From Trichocoleus desertorum ATA4-8-CV12 (GTDB lineage Bacteria > Cyanobacteriota > Cyanobacteriia > FACHB-46), in contig JAHHIL010000014.1 in NCBI GenBank assembly GCA_019358975.1, positions 1 to 64,000 of the forward strand: DNA of 64,000 nucleotides, given 5' to 3'. A model generated the notes under the pieces. The model had not been told where the DNA came from. It was given only the letters and a program-made list of their open reading frames with translations, and did not search any database. The translations under genes were made by a program, and so were the position numbers. Positions 1 to 10,635 of the stretch are shown in pieces (position 1 is the first letter of the stretch; the number at the start of each line of letters is the position of its first letter).

Positions 1-80
1 TTGAGAGAGTTAATTCGAGAGTTCGTAAAACCCGATAGATAGTAGGGCAACTCCGCTTTACTCCATTGCCGCGACATCTC

Positions 81-107
81 ATCCCCACCTTGTAGAAGGA
101 TGGGGAT
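81..107. terminator. Bulged hairpin, possible terminator
   Basis: The arms ATCCCCACCTT and AAGGATGGGGAT pair across a 4-base GTAG loop with one bulged A. A short T-run follows on the + strand. It could end a plus-strand gene lying left of the window; that gene is not visible, so this is a structural call only. Confidence 0.45.
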
Positions 108-126
108 TTCCCGTCTAGTTAGTTAA

Positions 127-165
127 AAAAGGATGGCTGCTCATAAACAGAGGGGCCATCCTTTT
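127..165 (-). terminator. Rho-independent terminator of tgt-psbK
   Basis: AAAAGGATGGC and GCCATCCTTTT form an 11-bp perfect stem. On the minus strand the stem is followed by six T residues. It sits about 40 bases past the psbK stop, so it probably ends the tgt-psbK transcript. The T/A symmetry means it could act in both directions. Confidence 0.75.
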
Positions 166-207
166 GCAATCAAGTATCTTATCGGTGATTGAACCAGGTT
201 TATCAGC

Positions 208-345
208 TTATCTAAAACCTACAGCCGCTTGCCAAACAAAAGCGAGCAATAAGAAAAAGACTGGGATGATGGGTAAAACGTCCACTAGGGGATCGAAGAT
301 TGAGTAAGCTTCAGGCAGTTTTGCCAACAGCAGTGCCGCTTCCAT
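208..345 (-). CDS. psbK: Photosystem II reaction centre protein K
   Basis: This 45-residue protein begins [14 protein letters not shown] and ends VWQAAVGFR. PsbK is a single-helix thylakoid subunit of the photosystem II core, near CP43, and helps stabilise the dimer. The N-terminal stretch up to LPEAY is the short leader normally removed; the mature part holds DPLVDVLP and then one membrane helix ([13 protein letters not shown]). The gene lies 99 bases downstream of tgt on the same strand, an order seen in many cyanobacteria, and is followed by a strong terminator. It is too short for most gene callers, but the match to the family is close to complete. Confidence 0.95.
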   Translation of the reverse strand: MEAALLLAKLPEAYSIFDPLVDVLPIIPVFFLLLAFVWQAAVGFR

Positions 346-444
346 GAATAACTCTACCTCTCCAACACAGATTTCAGAATTGGTACGTATCTTAACACGC
401 TTTGCTGGGCGGCGCTGAGGTTACAACGATTTTGACTGGCGCTT

Positions 445-1587
<1,143 letters not shown>

Positions 1588-1821
1588 CTAGAAAGTGAAT
1601 AAATGCTCTCTGGCAAGGAGGGTGGAGGCTAAGAGCGGAATACAAGGGGATCAACCTTACAGCATAGACGATGAATTACACTGGAAGTGCTACCAATGCC
1701 AACTTCCCTCCCAAATCAGCTATCTTTTCTTGGCTGACTTTTGCTTCAGGGTGTTGCCATGATTGGGGTGAGATGGTCTAAGCTAACTGAAAACTCGTGT
1801 TCTTTATCTTAGGACTGTACT

Positions 1822-2703
1822 GTGCCTAACCGCTTTCCTCTGCTTCCTCTCCTAATCGCCCTTGGTTTGTGGAGTGTTGCTCAACCTGCCTCGGCGCAAG
1901 CAATGATTCCCCACACACTGCAATTGAACTCTAGTCAGCTAGAGCAGCAGGGCCTCAGTCTAGCACAGGAAGCAGCTCAGCTTGCTCAGTTTCAGCAATA
2001 CGAAGTAGCGCTGTCTAGAGCGCAGTTGGCGTCTCAACTGGCTCCCAATAACTCGCAAGTCTGGTCATTGCTCGGCAGTTTGTATTTACAAGAAACTGAG
2101 CTAGATAAAGGCATTAAGTCACTAGAGCGGGCGCGATCGCTAGACTCTGAAAATAGTGCCATTCTATTTGCGCTGGGTTCAGCTTATTTCCAAAAATCCC
2201 AGTACGCTAGGGCGGCTGAGTACCTGCAAGCGGGCTTGAAGTTGAAGCCAGATACATCTGGAGCTTTATTTGATCTAGGCAATGCCTACTACATGCTGAA
2301 GCGTTATCAAGAAGCGATCGCCCAGTACGAAACTGCGGTGAAGCAAGAACCCAAGTTTTGGCCAGCCGTTAACAACATTGGCCTGATTCGATATGAGCAA
2401 GGCTCGGTAGATGCAGCTATTAAGCAATGGCAGACTGCGGTTGCGATTGATGCCAAAGCTGCTGAACCCCAGCTAGCCCTGGCAGTCGCGCTCTACAACA
2501 AAGGCGATCGCGAACAAGGATTAGTGTTGGGCGAAAAAGCAATTGACTTAGACAGTCGCTATGCTGACATGAAGTTTCTCAAGGAAAACCTCTGGGGCGA
2601 TCGCCTGCTCACAGATGCCAAGAAGCTACTAGATACGCCGAGAATCCAAGCAACACTAGCTCGGAACCAGACCCAGCCAGCCCCTCAGCAGGCTCCCCAG
2701 TAG
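1822..2703 (+). CDS. Secreted or periplasmic TPR-repeat protein
   Basis: A 293-residue protein starting at GTG, with an N-terminal signal sequence (hydrophobic PLLPLLIALGLWSVA, likely cleavage after PASAQA). The mature part is a run of about five tetratricopeptide repeats between residues 45 and 250, such as the block with ALGSAYFQKSQYARAAEYL and the block with FDLGNAYYMLKRYQEAIAQY. TPR arrays act as protein-binding scaffolds. The C-terminus is Gln/Pro rich. No enzymatic domain is visible and the partner is unknown. The signal peptide points to the periplasm or lumen. The following 330 bases have no gene, so it appears monocistronic. Confidence 0.85.
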   Translation: MPNRFPLLPLLIALGLWSVAQPASAQAMIPHTLQLNSSQLEQQGLSLAQEAAQLAQFQQYEVALSRAQLASQLAPNNSQVWSLLGSLYLQETELDKGIKSLERARSLDSENSAILFALGSAYFQKSQYARAAEYLQAGLKLKPDTSGALFDLGNAYYMLKRYQEAIAQYETAVKQEPKFWPAVNNIGLIRYEQGSVDAAIKQWQTAVAIDAKAAEPQLALAVALYNKGDREQGLVLGEKAIDLDSRYADMKFLKENLWGDRLLTDAKKLLDTPRIQATLARNQTQPAPQQAPQ

Positions 2704-3034
2704 CTACAAGCAGGAAAAAGCAAAGCTATAACAAGCTAGGAGCAAAGCTCCAGGTAATATTCGTAGTCGCTAGGTGAACTCAGTTTGAGACGGCTCACAT
2801 GAACTCGTTGCTGACCTGAGCTAGGTGGCCTTGCTAGTAAGCCTATCAATAGGAGCCAATCAGCTGAGTAGAGGCTCTCAGCCAGTCTGAGCCCATTGTT
2901 CAGCAAGACTTGCTACAATTTCCTTAGTAGTACATTTGTATAAAATTGGCAAAACCTGCTGCATGGTTCAACCTAAGCAGTTTCCACCTGCTTGCACAGG
3001 AGGATGCTGGAATTGGACCCAGCCTTGAAGCACT
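2704..3034. other. Intergenic region without a recognised gene
   Basis: This 331-base gap separates the TPR gene from the convergent response regulator. It contains a small GGAGC-AAA-GCTCC hairpin near 2739 but no clear T-tailed terminator, no tRNA cloverleaf and no convincing short ORF. Confidence 0.5.
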
Positions 3035-3433
3035 CTAGTCTTGAGGCAATAGAGCGGTAATTTGATCAACAAACTGTTGATGATCGACGACAGGCTTAGA
3101 AATATAGCCGTCAGCTCCACTCTGCTTCAAAAAAGTCTCGCGATCGCCCTGCATGGCATGAGCCGTAACTAGGATGATGGGGAGTTGAGCTGTCTGCGGA
3201 TCTGCTTTCAGCATTTGCGTAATTTTGATGCCATCAACCGATTTGCCTTGATAAACACTTCGAGCCAAAGAAACATCCATCAGAATAATATCGGCTTCAC
3301 CAGAGCGGGCAATTTGGATTACCTCTTCGACATTTTCCGTGTGTTTCACAGCTAGACCCCCACGTTTAGTCAAAATTTTGCCAAAAACGCGAGCGTTTAC
3401 CAAATCATCCTCCACAATTAAAACGGTTTTCAT
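3035..3433 (-). CDS. Single-domain response regulator (CheY-like receiver)
   Basis: A 132-residue receiver domain with no output domain. The acidic pair is in LIVEDD (residues 5-10), the phospho-acceptor is Asp53 in IILMD, the switch Thr90 is in LVTAHA and the conserved Lys113 is in ISKP. Such proteins relay phosphate from a histidine kinase to a protein partner. I chose the ATG at 3433 because AAGGA lies about 10 bases upstream; an in-frame ATG six codons further up (3451) would place that site inside the gene. The kinase is not in this neighbourhood. The 14-residue stretch ARSVYQGKSVDGIK after Asp53 is longer than usual, as in DivK/PatA-type regulators. Confidence 0.9.
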   Translation of the reverse strand: MKTVLIVEDDLVNARVFGKILTKRGGLAVKHTENVEEVIQIARSGEADIILMDVSLARSVYQGKSVDGIKITQMLKADPQTAQLPIILVTAHAMQGDRETFLKQSGADGYISKPVVDHQQFVDQITALLPQD

Positions 3434-3619
3434 CTTGGTTTCCTTAATCATGGCCCCACAATGCAGTAGTTTACCCTTCGGTCTGCCGATGCCACATCCC
3501 TCCGGTTTGATCCTACTCTGAGGGATGCTGTAAGTAGGGTCGTTTGAGGTATGCTGTGCCTCACTATTCTCAAGTTATCAAGATATTGGTTTGAAGTCAG
3601 GAACTAAGGAATAAAGCTC

Positions 3620-6142
3620 ATGGCGAAACAGTTGAACCTGATCCAAAACGGACAGGTCATCCCCACTGCCCTGCATATAGAAATGCAACAGTCCTACCTG
3701 GAATACGCCATGAGTGTGATTGTCGGGCGGGCGTTGCCAGATGTGCGGGATGGCATGAAGCCAGTGCATCGGCGTATTTTGTATGCCATGCACGAACTGG
3801 GTCTTACCCCCGATCGCCCCTACCGGAAATGTGCTCGTGTGGTTGGGGATGTGTTGGGTAAATATCACCCCCACGGCGACCAAGCGGTTTATGACGCTTT
3901 AGTCAGGCTGGTGCAAGAATTTTCCAGTCGCTATCCGCTCTTGGCAGGGCATGGCAACTTTGGCTCGGTGGATGACGACCCTCCTGCCGCCATGCGTTAC
4001 ACCGAAACTCGGTTAGCGCAGATTGGCAATGAAGGCTTGCTGAGTGAAATTGGCGAAGCCACGGTTGATTTTATTGGCAACTTTGACAACTCGCAGCAAG
4101 AGCCTACCGTTCTACCAGCCCAGCTACCATTTTTGCTACTCAATGGCAGTTCTGGTATTGCTGTGGGCATGGCCACCAATATTCCTCCCCACAATTTAGG
4201 CGAAGTGGTCGATGGCTTGATCGCTTTAATCGATCGCCCACAGTTATCCGATGAGCAATTGCTAGAAATTATTCCTGGTCCCGATTTTCCGACCGGAGGA
4301 GAAATTGTCGGCAAAGAGGGGATTCGCGATGCCTACACCACGGGGCGAGGCAGTATTCCCATGCGAGGAATTGCCCAAGTTGAAGAAATTCCTGTGGGTA
4401 AGGGACGACAGCGCCGCACGGCAATTGTGATCACGGAGTTGCCCTATCAAGTCAACAAAGCGGGCTTGATTGAGAAGATGGCTGACTTGGTGAACCAAGG
4501 CCGCATTGAAGGAATTGCTGACATCCGGGATGAAAGCGATCGCGATGGCATGCGGATTGTGATTGAACTGAAGCGGGATGTGAGTCCGCAACTTGTGTTA
4601 CATCACCTCTACAAGCAAACTCCGTTGCAGACTAACTTTGGGGCCATTTTGCTAGCCCTCGTCGATAGCCAACCCCGCCAGCTCACTCTCAAGCAACTGC
4701 TCCAGCATTTCCTCGACTTCCGCGAAGTCACCTTGACGCGGCAGTATACCAATGAGCTGAATCAAGCCCAGAGCCGCGCTCACTTAGTAGAAGGGTTATT
4801 AACTGCCTTATCCCACCTCGACCCTGTCATCGAGATTCTGCGCCATGCTCCGGATGGCACCACTGCCAAAATCAGCTTGCAAAACGAGCTGGATCTCAGC
4901 GATCGCCAAGCCGATGCCATTTTATCCATGCCAATGCGGCGCTTGACCGGACTGGAGCGACAGAACTTGCAGACCGAATATGAGGAACTCACCCACCGGA
5001 TGCAAAGTTTGCAGCGGTTGTTGGGCGATCGCCATGAACTTCTGAAAGCTCTTAAAAAAGACCTCCGGGCATTGAAGAAAAAGCATGGAGATGTTCGCCG
5101 GACTCGCATCGCTGGCAGCATTTCAGTGACCACAGTCCCGGAAGAAGAGCTCCTAGCTGAGGCACCCAGCGCCGAAGAGGAGACAGTCTTGGAGCTAACT
5201 CAACGCGGTTATGTGCGGCGGTTGTCTGTAAAAGCTTTCCAGCGGCAAAATCGTGGCAAAAACGGTCACTCCACTCCGACAGCGCCAGCGGAAAATAGTG
5301 ATGTAGTCAATCAGACCCTCTGGACTAACACCGCGCAAGAACTGCTCGTGTTTACCCGGAGTGGCAAAGCCTACACCATTAAGGTGGGCGATATTCCGGT
5401 TAGTACAGGACGCAATGCCAAGGGAACGCCTCTTGTCATCTTGTTGCCTAACGCCGTCCAAGGTGATCCAGAAACAATCAGTTCTCAACTCCTGATTCCA
5501 GAGAATGTGGAAGAACTGAGCTTGGTGATGCTGACTCGACAGGGGCGAGCTAAACGGGTACCGCTTTCAGAATTTACTAACCTGACCAGTCGGGGGTTAA
5601 CTGCCCTAAAGCTAAAAGACGACGATGAATTGGTCTATGCTTGTCCAGCCTTTATTGGTCAGCAAATTGTCCTTGCAACTTCAGGAGGGCGATTGCTGCG
5701 ATTTGAGGTAGATGAAGACCAATTACCGCTGATGGGACGAACCGCCCAAGGTAATCAGGCTTTACGTCTCCGCAAGCAAGAGAAACTAGTAGGCTGTGTC
5801 ATTCTAGAAGCCGAAAGCAACCTCTTGCTAGTCTCGGAGCGGGGCTATGCTAAACGGATGCCTGTCACTGCTTTACGGTTGACCAATCGGGGTGAAATTG
5901 GCATTCAAGCGATTCAGTTTACCGCCAAGACCGATAACCTAGCAGGCATTACAGCGGCTTTGCCTGACACTGAGGTATTGTTATGGACGAATCAAAATCG
6001 TTTGGCCCGCTTGGCCGTAGAGACGGTGGCGATTCGCGGCAAGGATAGCGCAGGCGATCGCCTCTTCCCTCTTAACTCTGGGGAGAAAGTTGCCTTGATT
6101 ACAGCGCTAGAAACCTCAACCAGTTCCTTGGAGACAGATTAG
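3620..6142 (+). CDS. gyrA: Type IIA DNA topoisomerase subunit A (GyrA/ParC family)
   Basis: An 840-residue subunit that cleaves and re-seals DNA in gyrase or topoisomerase IV. The DNA-transesterifying Tyr127 is in AAMRYTE and the winged-helix region contains [12 protein letters not shown] (residues 81-92). A coiled-coil tower (about 370-500) and a six-bladed C-terminal beta-pinwheel follow. The GyrA-box, which allows DNA wrapping and negative supercoiling, is present only as QRQNRGKNG near residue 541, degenerate against QRRGGKG. Cyanobacteria usually carry two GyrA-type paralogues; this resembles the less canonical one, so ParC-like decatenation is possible. Position 83 of E. coli GyrA (Ser) is Gln88 here. 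No gyrB/parE is adjacent. Confidence 0.9.
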   Translation: MAKQLNLIQNGQVIPTALHIEMQQSYLEYAMSVIVGRALPDVRDGMKPVHRRILYAMHELGLTPDRPYRKCARVVGDVLGKYHPHGDQAVYDALVRLVQEFSSRYPLLAGHGNFGSVDDDPPAAMRYTETRLAQIGNEGLLSEIGEATVDFIGNFDNSQQEPTVLPAQLPFLLLNGSSGIAVGMATNIPPHNLGEVVDGLIALIDRPQLSDEQLLEIIPGPDFPTGGEIVGKEGIRDAYTTGRGSIPMRGIAQVEEIPVGKGRQRRTAIVITELPYQVNKAGLIEKMADLVNQGRIEGIADIRDESDRDGMRIVIELKRDVSPQLVLHHLYKQTPLQTNFGAILLALVDSQPRQLTLKQLLQHFLDFREVTLTRQYTNELNQAQSRAHLVEGLLTALSHLDPVIEILRHAPDGTTAKISLQNELDLSDRQADAILSMPMRRLTGLERQNLQTEYEELTHRMQSLQRLLGDRHELLKALKKDLRALKKKHGDVRRTRIAGSISVTTVPEEELLAEAPSAEEETVLELTQRGYVRRLSVKAFQRQNRGKNGHSTPTAPAENSDVVNQTLWTNTAQELLVFTRSGKAYTIKVGDIPVSTGRNAKGTPLVILLPNAVQGDPETISSQLLIPENVEELSLVMLTRQGRAKRVPLSEFTNLTSRGLTALKLKDDDELVYACPAFIGQQIVLATSGGRLLRFEVDEDQLPLMGRTAQGNQALRLRKQEKLVGCVILEAESNLLLVSERGYAKRMPVTALRLTNRGEIGIQAIQFTAKTDNLAGITAALPDTEVLLWTNQNRLARLAVETVAIRGKDSAGDRLFPLNSGEKVALITALETSTSSLETD

Positions 6143-6235
6143 CGACAGATTCATACAGCTAGCAAGGCTAGAGACCGTGCAATCTGGAGATAAAGTCCAG
6201 TAAGCTAAATTTCAACGCTATGGATCGGAGCTATC

Positions 6236-7618
6236 GTGGCGCAGGTTGTTCTAGAAAATATCTATAAAAGTTTTGCCAATCGGCAGGGAGAAGGGACGAG
6301 CGTTCCTGCTCCAGCGGAGCCTTTACTCGTCAAGGGCATGGCACCTATGAGTGAAGCTGAATCCACTCCAGCGGCATCTGCTACACCGCCAACGCTGAGT
6401 GTGAGTGTGCTGCGGCGCATCAACCTGACTGTGAATGATGGCGAGTTTATGGTATTGGTAGGGCCGTCAGGTTGTGGCAAAAGCACCCTGCTCCGCTTAA
6501 TCGCTGGCTTAGAAGATCTCACTGGCGGCAACATTTGGGTAGGCGATCGCTTAGTCAACGATTTGCCCCCCAAAGCGCGGGATATTGCGATGGTGTTTCA
6601 GAGCTATGCGCTATACCCGCACATGAGCGTCTATGACAACCTGGCTTTTGGCCTTAGACGCACCAAACTAGGCAACCCAGAATTAGCTCATCCAGAATTA
6701 ACTAATCCAGAACCAATCAGAACCCGGAGAAATAGCAGGCAGCAAGGATTACCCGTTTGGGCTGAGAATCTGCTGGTCAGCTCCACGCGATCGCTCCCTA
6801 AAGGGCTACGTTACTGGTCAGATCGCGAACGCACGGTTGATGAGCGGGTGCGAACGGTCGCCCAAATGTTGCAGATTGAGGCACTTTTGCGCCGCTTGCC
6901 CAAACAACTTTCCGGTGGGCAAAAACAACGAGTGGCTTTGGGACGAGCCATGGCCCGCAATCCCCAAGTCTTTTTGATGGATGAGCCGCTATCTAACTTG
7001 GATGCCAAACTCCGCACAGAAACCCGTGCCCAAATTGTGAAACTACAGCGGCAACTGGGCACCACCACCATTTACGTTACGCACGACCAAGTGGAAGCGA
7101 TGACGATGGGCGATCGCATTGCTGTGATGAATGCGGGGCAGATTCAACAAATTGCCTCACCGCTAGAGCTGTATAACCGACCCGTGAATCGCTTTGTGGC
7201 AGAGTTTATCGGCTCTCCTACCATGAACTTTCTACCCGTCCAGGTCAAAGCTCCGTTGCTAATTACCCATCCCCAGTTCCGCCTTACCTTGCCTGAAGTT
7301 TGGGCCACAACCTTGCAAAAATATGATGGGCGATCGCTCCTGCTAGGAATTCGGCCAGAGCATGTGAGTGTCAGTGTGCCCGCACCCAAGAATTTACCCG
7401 TACAAGTAGAACGAGTCGAAGCCCTGGGCAATGAAACCCAAGTGCTTGTACGTTTAGTGGGATCTGAAACTCCAGAATCAATCCTGCAAGCGCGAATTAG
7501 TCCTGACCAAGCGGTGCGCTTAGGCGAGGAAATGTGGTTGGCGATCGCGACTGAAAAAATTCACCTCTTTGAACCTGAAACAGGCCAGGCGATTTTTGCT
7601 AATCAGCGGAAATTTTAA
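6236..7618 (+). CDS. ABC transporter ATP-binding protein, MalK/UgpC-like
   Basis: A 460-residue ATPase that would power import of a sugar or similar solute through membrane partners not encoded nearby. Walker A is GPSGCGKST (76-84), the Q-loop Gln is 122, the signature LSGGQ is 225-229, Walker B VFLMDE is 245-250 and the H-loop is VTHDQVEAM near 280. The C-terminal third is the TOBE/OB regulatory domain typical of MalK-type proteins. It is about 90 residues longer than family members because of two insertions: residues 15-55 (Pro/Ala rich, before LRRINLTV) and 141-205 (between Q-loop and signature). The start is GTG. One such ATPase can serve several transporters, as MsiK does. Confidence 0.88.
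   Translation: MAQVVLENIYKSFANRQGEGTSVPAPAEPLLVKGMAPMSEAESTPAASATPPTLSVSVLRRINLTVNDGEFMVLVGPSGCGKSTLLRLIAGLEDLTGGNIWVGDRLVNDLPPKARDIAMVFQSYALYPHMSVYDNLAFGLRRTKLGNPELAHPELTNPEPIRTRRNSRQQGLPVWAENLLVSSTRSLPKGLRYWSDRERTVDERVRTVAQMLQIEALLRRLPKQLSGGQKQRVALGRAMARNPQVFLMDEPLSNLDAKLRTETRAQIVKLQRQLGTTTIYVTHDQVEAMTMGDRIAVMNAGQIQQIASPLELYNRPVNRFVAEFIGSPTMNFLPVQVKAPLLITHPQFRLTLPEVWATTLQKYDGRSLLLGIRPEHVSVSVPAPKNLPVQVERVEALGNETQVLVRLVGSETPESILQARISPDQAVRLGEEMWLAIATEKIHLFEPETGQAIFANQRKF
6674..6718 (+). repeat. 15-bp in-frame tandem repeat in the ABC ATPase gene
   Basis: Three consecutive 15-bp units encode NPELA, HPELT and NPEPI within the long insertion of the ATPase helical subdomain. The first two differ at only a few positions; the third is more diverged. 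The array keeps the reading frame and looks like a coding minisatellite. Confidence 0.75.
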
Positions 7619-7678
7619 TCGGTTGTGTTGCTGTTGCTGTCTATTCCTTATGAAAGAGGCTTTTTGAGGCCAAACTGG

Positions 7679-7704
7679 TTTACATTTATTTACATGGTGT
7701 TACA
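7679..7704 (+). promoter_or_regulatory. HLR1-like element (RpaB site) upstream of first hli gene
   Basis: Three half-sites TTTACA, TTTACA and GTTACA begin at 7679, 7689 and 7699, exactly 10 bp apart. The first two match the HLR1 consensus (G/T)TTACA(T/A)(T/A)NN(G/T)TTACA. HLR1 is bound by the response regulator RpaB at high-light and photosystem genes. It ends 38 bases before the hli start. Confidence 0.8.
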
Positions 7705-7742
7705 GCCTGCTTAACAAATTACGGCCATAGGAAGAGAAACTG

Positions 7743-7922
7743 ATGCAAAACACTACGAAAGTAACTCCTCCAACCCTAGACGATCGCAACGCTTGGCGGC
7801 TTGGCTTTACACCTCAAGCCGAAGTCTGGAACGGTCGCCTCGCCATGATTGGGTTTTTGGCAGCTGCTTTAATCGAGTTGACCTCTGGTCAAGGCTTCCT
7901 GCACTTCTGGGGTTTGATGTAG
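7743..7922 (+). CDS. hli: High-light-inducible protein (one-helix Lhc-like), copy 1
   Basis: A 59-residue protein with one chlorophyll-binding helix. The Lhc-type motif E-x-x-N-x-R-x-A-M is present as E27, N30, R32 in [13 protein letters not shown], and the conserved tail is GFLHFWGLM. Hli proteins (Scp) sit in the thylakoid membrane, bind chlorophyll and carotenoid and protect photosystem II assembly under excess light. The ATG is preceded by AGGAAGAG. It is closely related to the second copy 195 bases downstream and has its own HLR1-like element, so each copy probably has its own promoter. Confidence 0.93.
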   Translation: MQNTTKVTPPTLDDRNAWRLGFTPQAEVWNGRLAMIGFLAAALIELTSGQGFLHFWGLM

Positions 7923-8005
7923 GTTAAAGGCAGTTGGGCTGTCGTCCTCTGCTTGATAGGGAGAGCGATCGCAACAAATCCATGTTGCACATAGCAAGAT
8001 TTTTG

Positions 8006-8031
8006 GCTACATTGTTTTACATAAGTTTATA
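8006..8031 (+). promoter_or_regulatory. HLR1-like element (RpaB site) upstream of second hli gene
   Basis: Half-sites GCTACA, TTTACA and TTTATA begin at 8006, 8016 and 8026, again 10 bp apart. They are weaker matches than upstream of copy 1 but share the three-unit spacing. The element lies about 85 bases before the start codon. Confidence 0.65.
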
Positions 8032-8117
8032 AGACTTTGTGTTAACTCTCTTGCTTAGCTAAACCTCACTGTTCGCTGAGTGATCTCTGTTAATCTCACA
8101 CCTTTGGAGAGAAAACG

Positions 8118-8297
8118 ATGCAAGACATCACCAAGACTACTACTCCTGTCATGGACGATCGCAACGCTTGGCGTTTTGGTTTTACGCCTCAAGCAGAAAT
8201 TTGGAATGGCCGCCTTGCGATGCTAGGCTTCTTAGCCGCTACTTTAATTGAACTCTTCTCCAATGAAGGCTTTTTACATTTTTGGGGCCTAATGTAA
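8118..8297 (+). CDS. hli: High-light-inducible protein (one-helix Lhc-like), copy 2
   Basis: A second 59-residue Hli protein, alignable with copy 1 without gaps; they share DDRNAWR and GFTPQAE and end GFLHFWGLM. The chlorophyll-binding E27, N30 and R32 are retained in AEIWNGRLAMLGF. Most differences are in the soluble N-terminus and in SNEG replacing SGQG before the tail. GGAGAG upstream of the ATG is a good ribosome-binding site. A T-tailed terminator follows 45 bases downstream. The pair looks like an old tandem duplication retained with its regulatory element. Confidence 0.93.
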   Translation: MQDITKTTTPVMDDRNAWRFGFTPQAEIWNGRLAMLGFLAATLIELFSNEGFLHFWGLM

Positions 8298-8341
8298 ACG
8301 CTTTAGGCGAATCGTTTTGTCAACCTCAAATTACCAAAGCA

Positions 8342-8373
8342 CTGGAAGTTTCAAATTGAGCTTCCAGTTTTTT
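8342..8373 (+). terminator. Rho-independent terminator after the hli pair
   Basis: CTGGAAG and CTTCCAG form a 7-bp stem around a 12-base loop, followed directly by six T residues on the + strand, as expected for the end of the second hli transcript. Confidence 0.8.
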
Positions 8374-8395
8374 CATGTCTGCTTTTTCGAACCAC

Positions 8396-8434
8396 AAAAA
8401 AAGCTCAATAGCAATTGTGCTACGAGCTTTTTTT
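8396..8434 (-). terminator. Rho-independent terminator of sigA
   Basis: AAAAAAAGCTC pairs with GAGCTTTTTTT and the inner TAGCA/TGCTA arms lengthen the stem. On the minus strand it ends in a run of T residues about 40 bases past the sigA stop. It can also work on the + strand as a back-up for the hli terminator. Confidence 0.8.
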
Positions 8435-8476
8435 GTTGGGGCACCCACAAGTGATGCCCTGCTTGTGCTGTAAAGC

Positions 8477-9619
8477 TTAGCGAATGTACTCTTTAAGCAC
8501 GCTGTTGCGGTTGGGGTGGCGCAGTTTACGCAACGCTTTCGCCTCAATTTGACGAATCCGTTCCCGTGTGACGTTGAAGATTTGGCCGATTTCTTCTAGG
8601 GTCTTCATCCGTCCATCGTCTAGGCCGTAGCGTAGTCGCAGTACATCCCGTTCGCGAGGGCTGAGAGTACCCAAAACGCTTTCTAAATCTTCCCGCAGTA
8701 GATTCTTAGAGACTTGATCTTCAGGTGTTTCGCCATCGGATTCAATAAAGTCACCCAAGCGAGAATCTTCTTCTTTACCAATGGGAGTTTCTAAGGAAAT
8801 TGGTAATTGGGCAGACTTGGCAATAAACCGTAGCTTCTCGATGGTCATTTCCATGCGAGTCGCAATCTCTTCCTCGGTGGGCTTACGACCCATTTCTTGA
8901 GAGAGCAGCTTTGTGGTTTTCTTAATCCGAGAAATGGTTTCGTACAAGTGGACTGGTAGGCGAATCGTCCGAGATTGATCCGCGATCGCCCGTGTAATTG
9001 CCTGACGAATCCACCAAGTTGCGTAGGTCGAGAACTTGTAACCCTTTTCGTGATCAAATTTCTCGGCAGCTCGGATCAAACCTAAGCTACCTTCCTGAAT
9101 CAAGTCCTGAAACGAAAGGCCCCGATTCATGTACTTCTTGGCAATGGAAACCACCAAGCGCAGGTTAGACTGCACCATTTTCTCTTTAGCCCGCCGACCC
9201 AAATGGAGGCGAGAGCGGAAAGCTTGCAGCCCCATATTGACTTCGCTCGCCCACTCACCATCATGAGGTTCGCGCTCAAGCTTATCGGAGAGCCGTTCGC
9301 GAATGCGTTCTAGTTCCAATAAATCCGCAATTTTCCGCGCTAGCTCAATTTCTTCATCTGCCCGGAGGAGTCGAATGCGGCCAATCTCTTGAAGATAAAG
9401 ACGGATTGAGTCTTCGGTGTAATGCTTCTTTTTAGCTTGAGCGCGTCGTCGGGTAGCCCGACCCTTGGCAGACTTACCATCTCCTTCATCCGGTTGCACA
9501 TCTAGAGAGTCATCATCTTCTTCTTCAGGTAAGAAGTCATCCAGCTCACCATCAGGCTGTTCGTCAGAAGCGTCGCGAAGCGATTCGATGGTTTCGAGTA
9601 CGTTATGGGCCTGGGTCAT
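8477..9619 (-). CDS. sigA: Principal RNA polymerase sigma factor (group 1 sigma-70)
   Basis: A 380-residue housekeeping sigma factor. After an acidic N-terminal segment (residues 10-50) and a basic patch (RRRAQAKKK), region 1.2 begins at [16 protein letters not shown]. Region 2 includes [25 protein letters not shown] and the -10-reading [15 protein letters not shown]; region 3 includes RKPTEEEIA; region 4.2 is [30 protein letters not shown]. These match cyanobacterial SigA (RpoD1) rather than the shorter group 2 factors. The acidic stretch is the reduced region 1.1 typical of the phylum. A 250-base leader precedes it. It is monocistronic with a clear terminator. Confidence 0.96.
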   Translation of the reverse strand: MTQAHNVLETIESLRDASDEQPDGELDDFLPEEEDDDSLDVQPDEGDGKSAKGRATRRRAQAKKKHYTEDSIRLYLQEIGRIRLLRADEEIELARKIADLLELERIRERLSDKLEREPHDGEWASEVNMGLQAFRSRLHLGRRAKEKMVQSNLRLVVSIAKKYMNRGLSFQDLIQEGSLGLIRAAEKFDHEKGYKFSTYATWWIRQAITRAIADQSRTIRLPVHLYETISRIKKTTKLLSQEMGRKPTEEEIATRMEMTIEKLRFIAKSAQLPISLETPIGKEEDSRLGDFIESDGETPEDQVSKNLLREDLESVLGTLSPRERDVLRLRYGLDDGRMKTLEEIGQIFNVTRERIRQIEAKALRKLRHPNRNSVLKEYIR

Positions 9620-9870
9620 GCCGCGTTCCTCATGCTCCTTATATGTAGAGAATCAAAAAAGTTGAGACCATTCAAGGTCTAAAGGATTGAAAAACTTGCT
9701 TGAACAAATCTCAAACAAGTTGCTTAGGTGATCATGCCGTCGAGCACGCGACGCTCATCTAGCTTTGGTATCGCCTTCCCTACAACAGCATTCACCTCAA
9801 CAAGCTAACAGAGATAAAGATCTCTATCCATCATTGGTAACATGCTTTTTCAGAAGATAACCCTCTGAAG

Positions 9871-10242
9871 TTAGAGAATTTGGTCATAAATTTGCGAAAT
9901 ACTCCAATTGCTAATTGTTAGCAACGCAAAAACTGACCCCATCCCCAAACATACGATGTTTAGTTGAGGCTCTGCCAAGGTATCGGTGAGTACTGAAATT
10001 TTGAATGTCTCTCCGATTGTAGCTTTTCTCACAAAAGTTGCATCCTTTTCCTTGCCATAACTTACGAGGTGAAAGTTAGCAGGATATGCACAGTCAGCAT
10101 GATGCAACCATGAGGAAGTTTGATTTTCATCGACTACACTCGTGAAGAATCCATGAGCTTTTGATGATAGCGTAAACATCACAAAGAAGTAGAACTCAGG
10201 CAAACATTTCATGCAATAGCGGGTTGACAATAACGCTAGCAA
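9871..10242 (-). CDS. Hypothetical protein, weakly supported
   Basis: An open frame of 123 codons in AT-rich DNA. The product has a hydrophobic stretch near residues 94-112 (LNIVCLGMGSVFALLTISNW) that could be one membrane helix, preceded by a mixed region with YPANFHLVSYGKEKDATFV. I do not recognise a family. A later Met (MFTLSSKAHGFF) may be the true start. Its base composition is lower in GC than its neighbours and it has no HIP1 sites. It may be a small accessory gene or a decayed remnant. Confidence 0.35.
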   Translation of the reverse strand: MLALLSTRYCMKCLPEFYFFVMFTLSSKAHGFFTSVVDENQTSSWLHHADCAYPANFHLVSYGKEKDATFVRKATIGETFKISVLTDTLAEPQLNIVCLGMGSVFALLTISNWSISQIYDQIL

Positions 10243-10635
10243 GCTCGGAATGTGACTTCCGGACCAGTGAAGCTGTGAAAGTCAGTAATTTTGACAGGGT
10301 CGTTCAGCTCCCTCGTTTTAGAATGATGAGTTTTTCATCAAGAGAAGTACCAAACCGAGAAATGTTTCGGAGAGCCTTTAGTGTGCAGCTTAATGAGCGC
10401 CAACGGCAACATTGAGATGTGTGAAATTAGCCGCAAAGGCGATCGCCCTTGCCGTAGGTTAGCTCAAAAGTCTCCAACTGTGCGGCATTGGCTGATAACT
10501 CATCAACGGCTGATTCAACTTACCCACCCTAGCTCAGCGAACCTACAGCTAAATCAGGATTATTTCGAGAGGAGATTAAAAGATCTAAATTGCTTTACTC
10601 AGATAATCAAATTTTTTCCATTAAAGCTTATGGAG
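10243..10635. other. Intergenic region without a convincing gene
   Basis: About 390 bases of AT-rich sequence between two weak hypothetical genes. Short plus-strand frames exist, but their products are low-complexity or basic with no recognisable domain and they lack ribosome-binding sites. No tRNA or terminator was seen. Confidence 0.4.
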
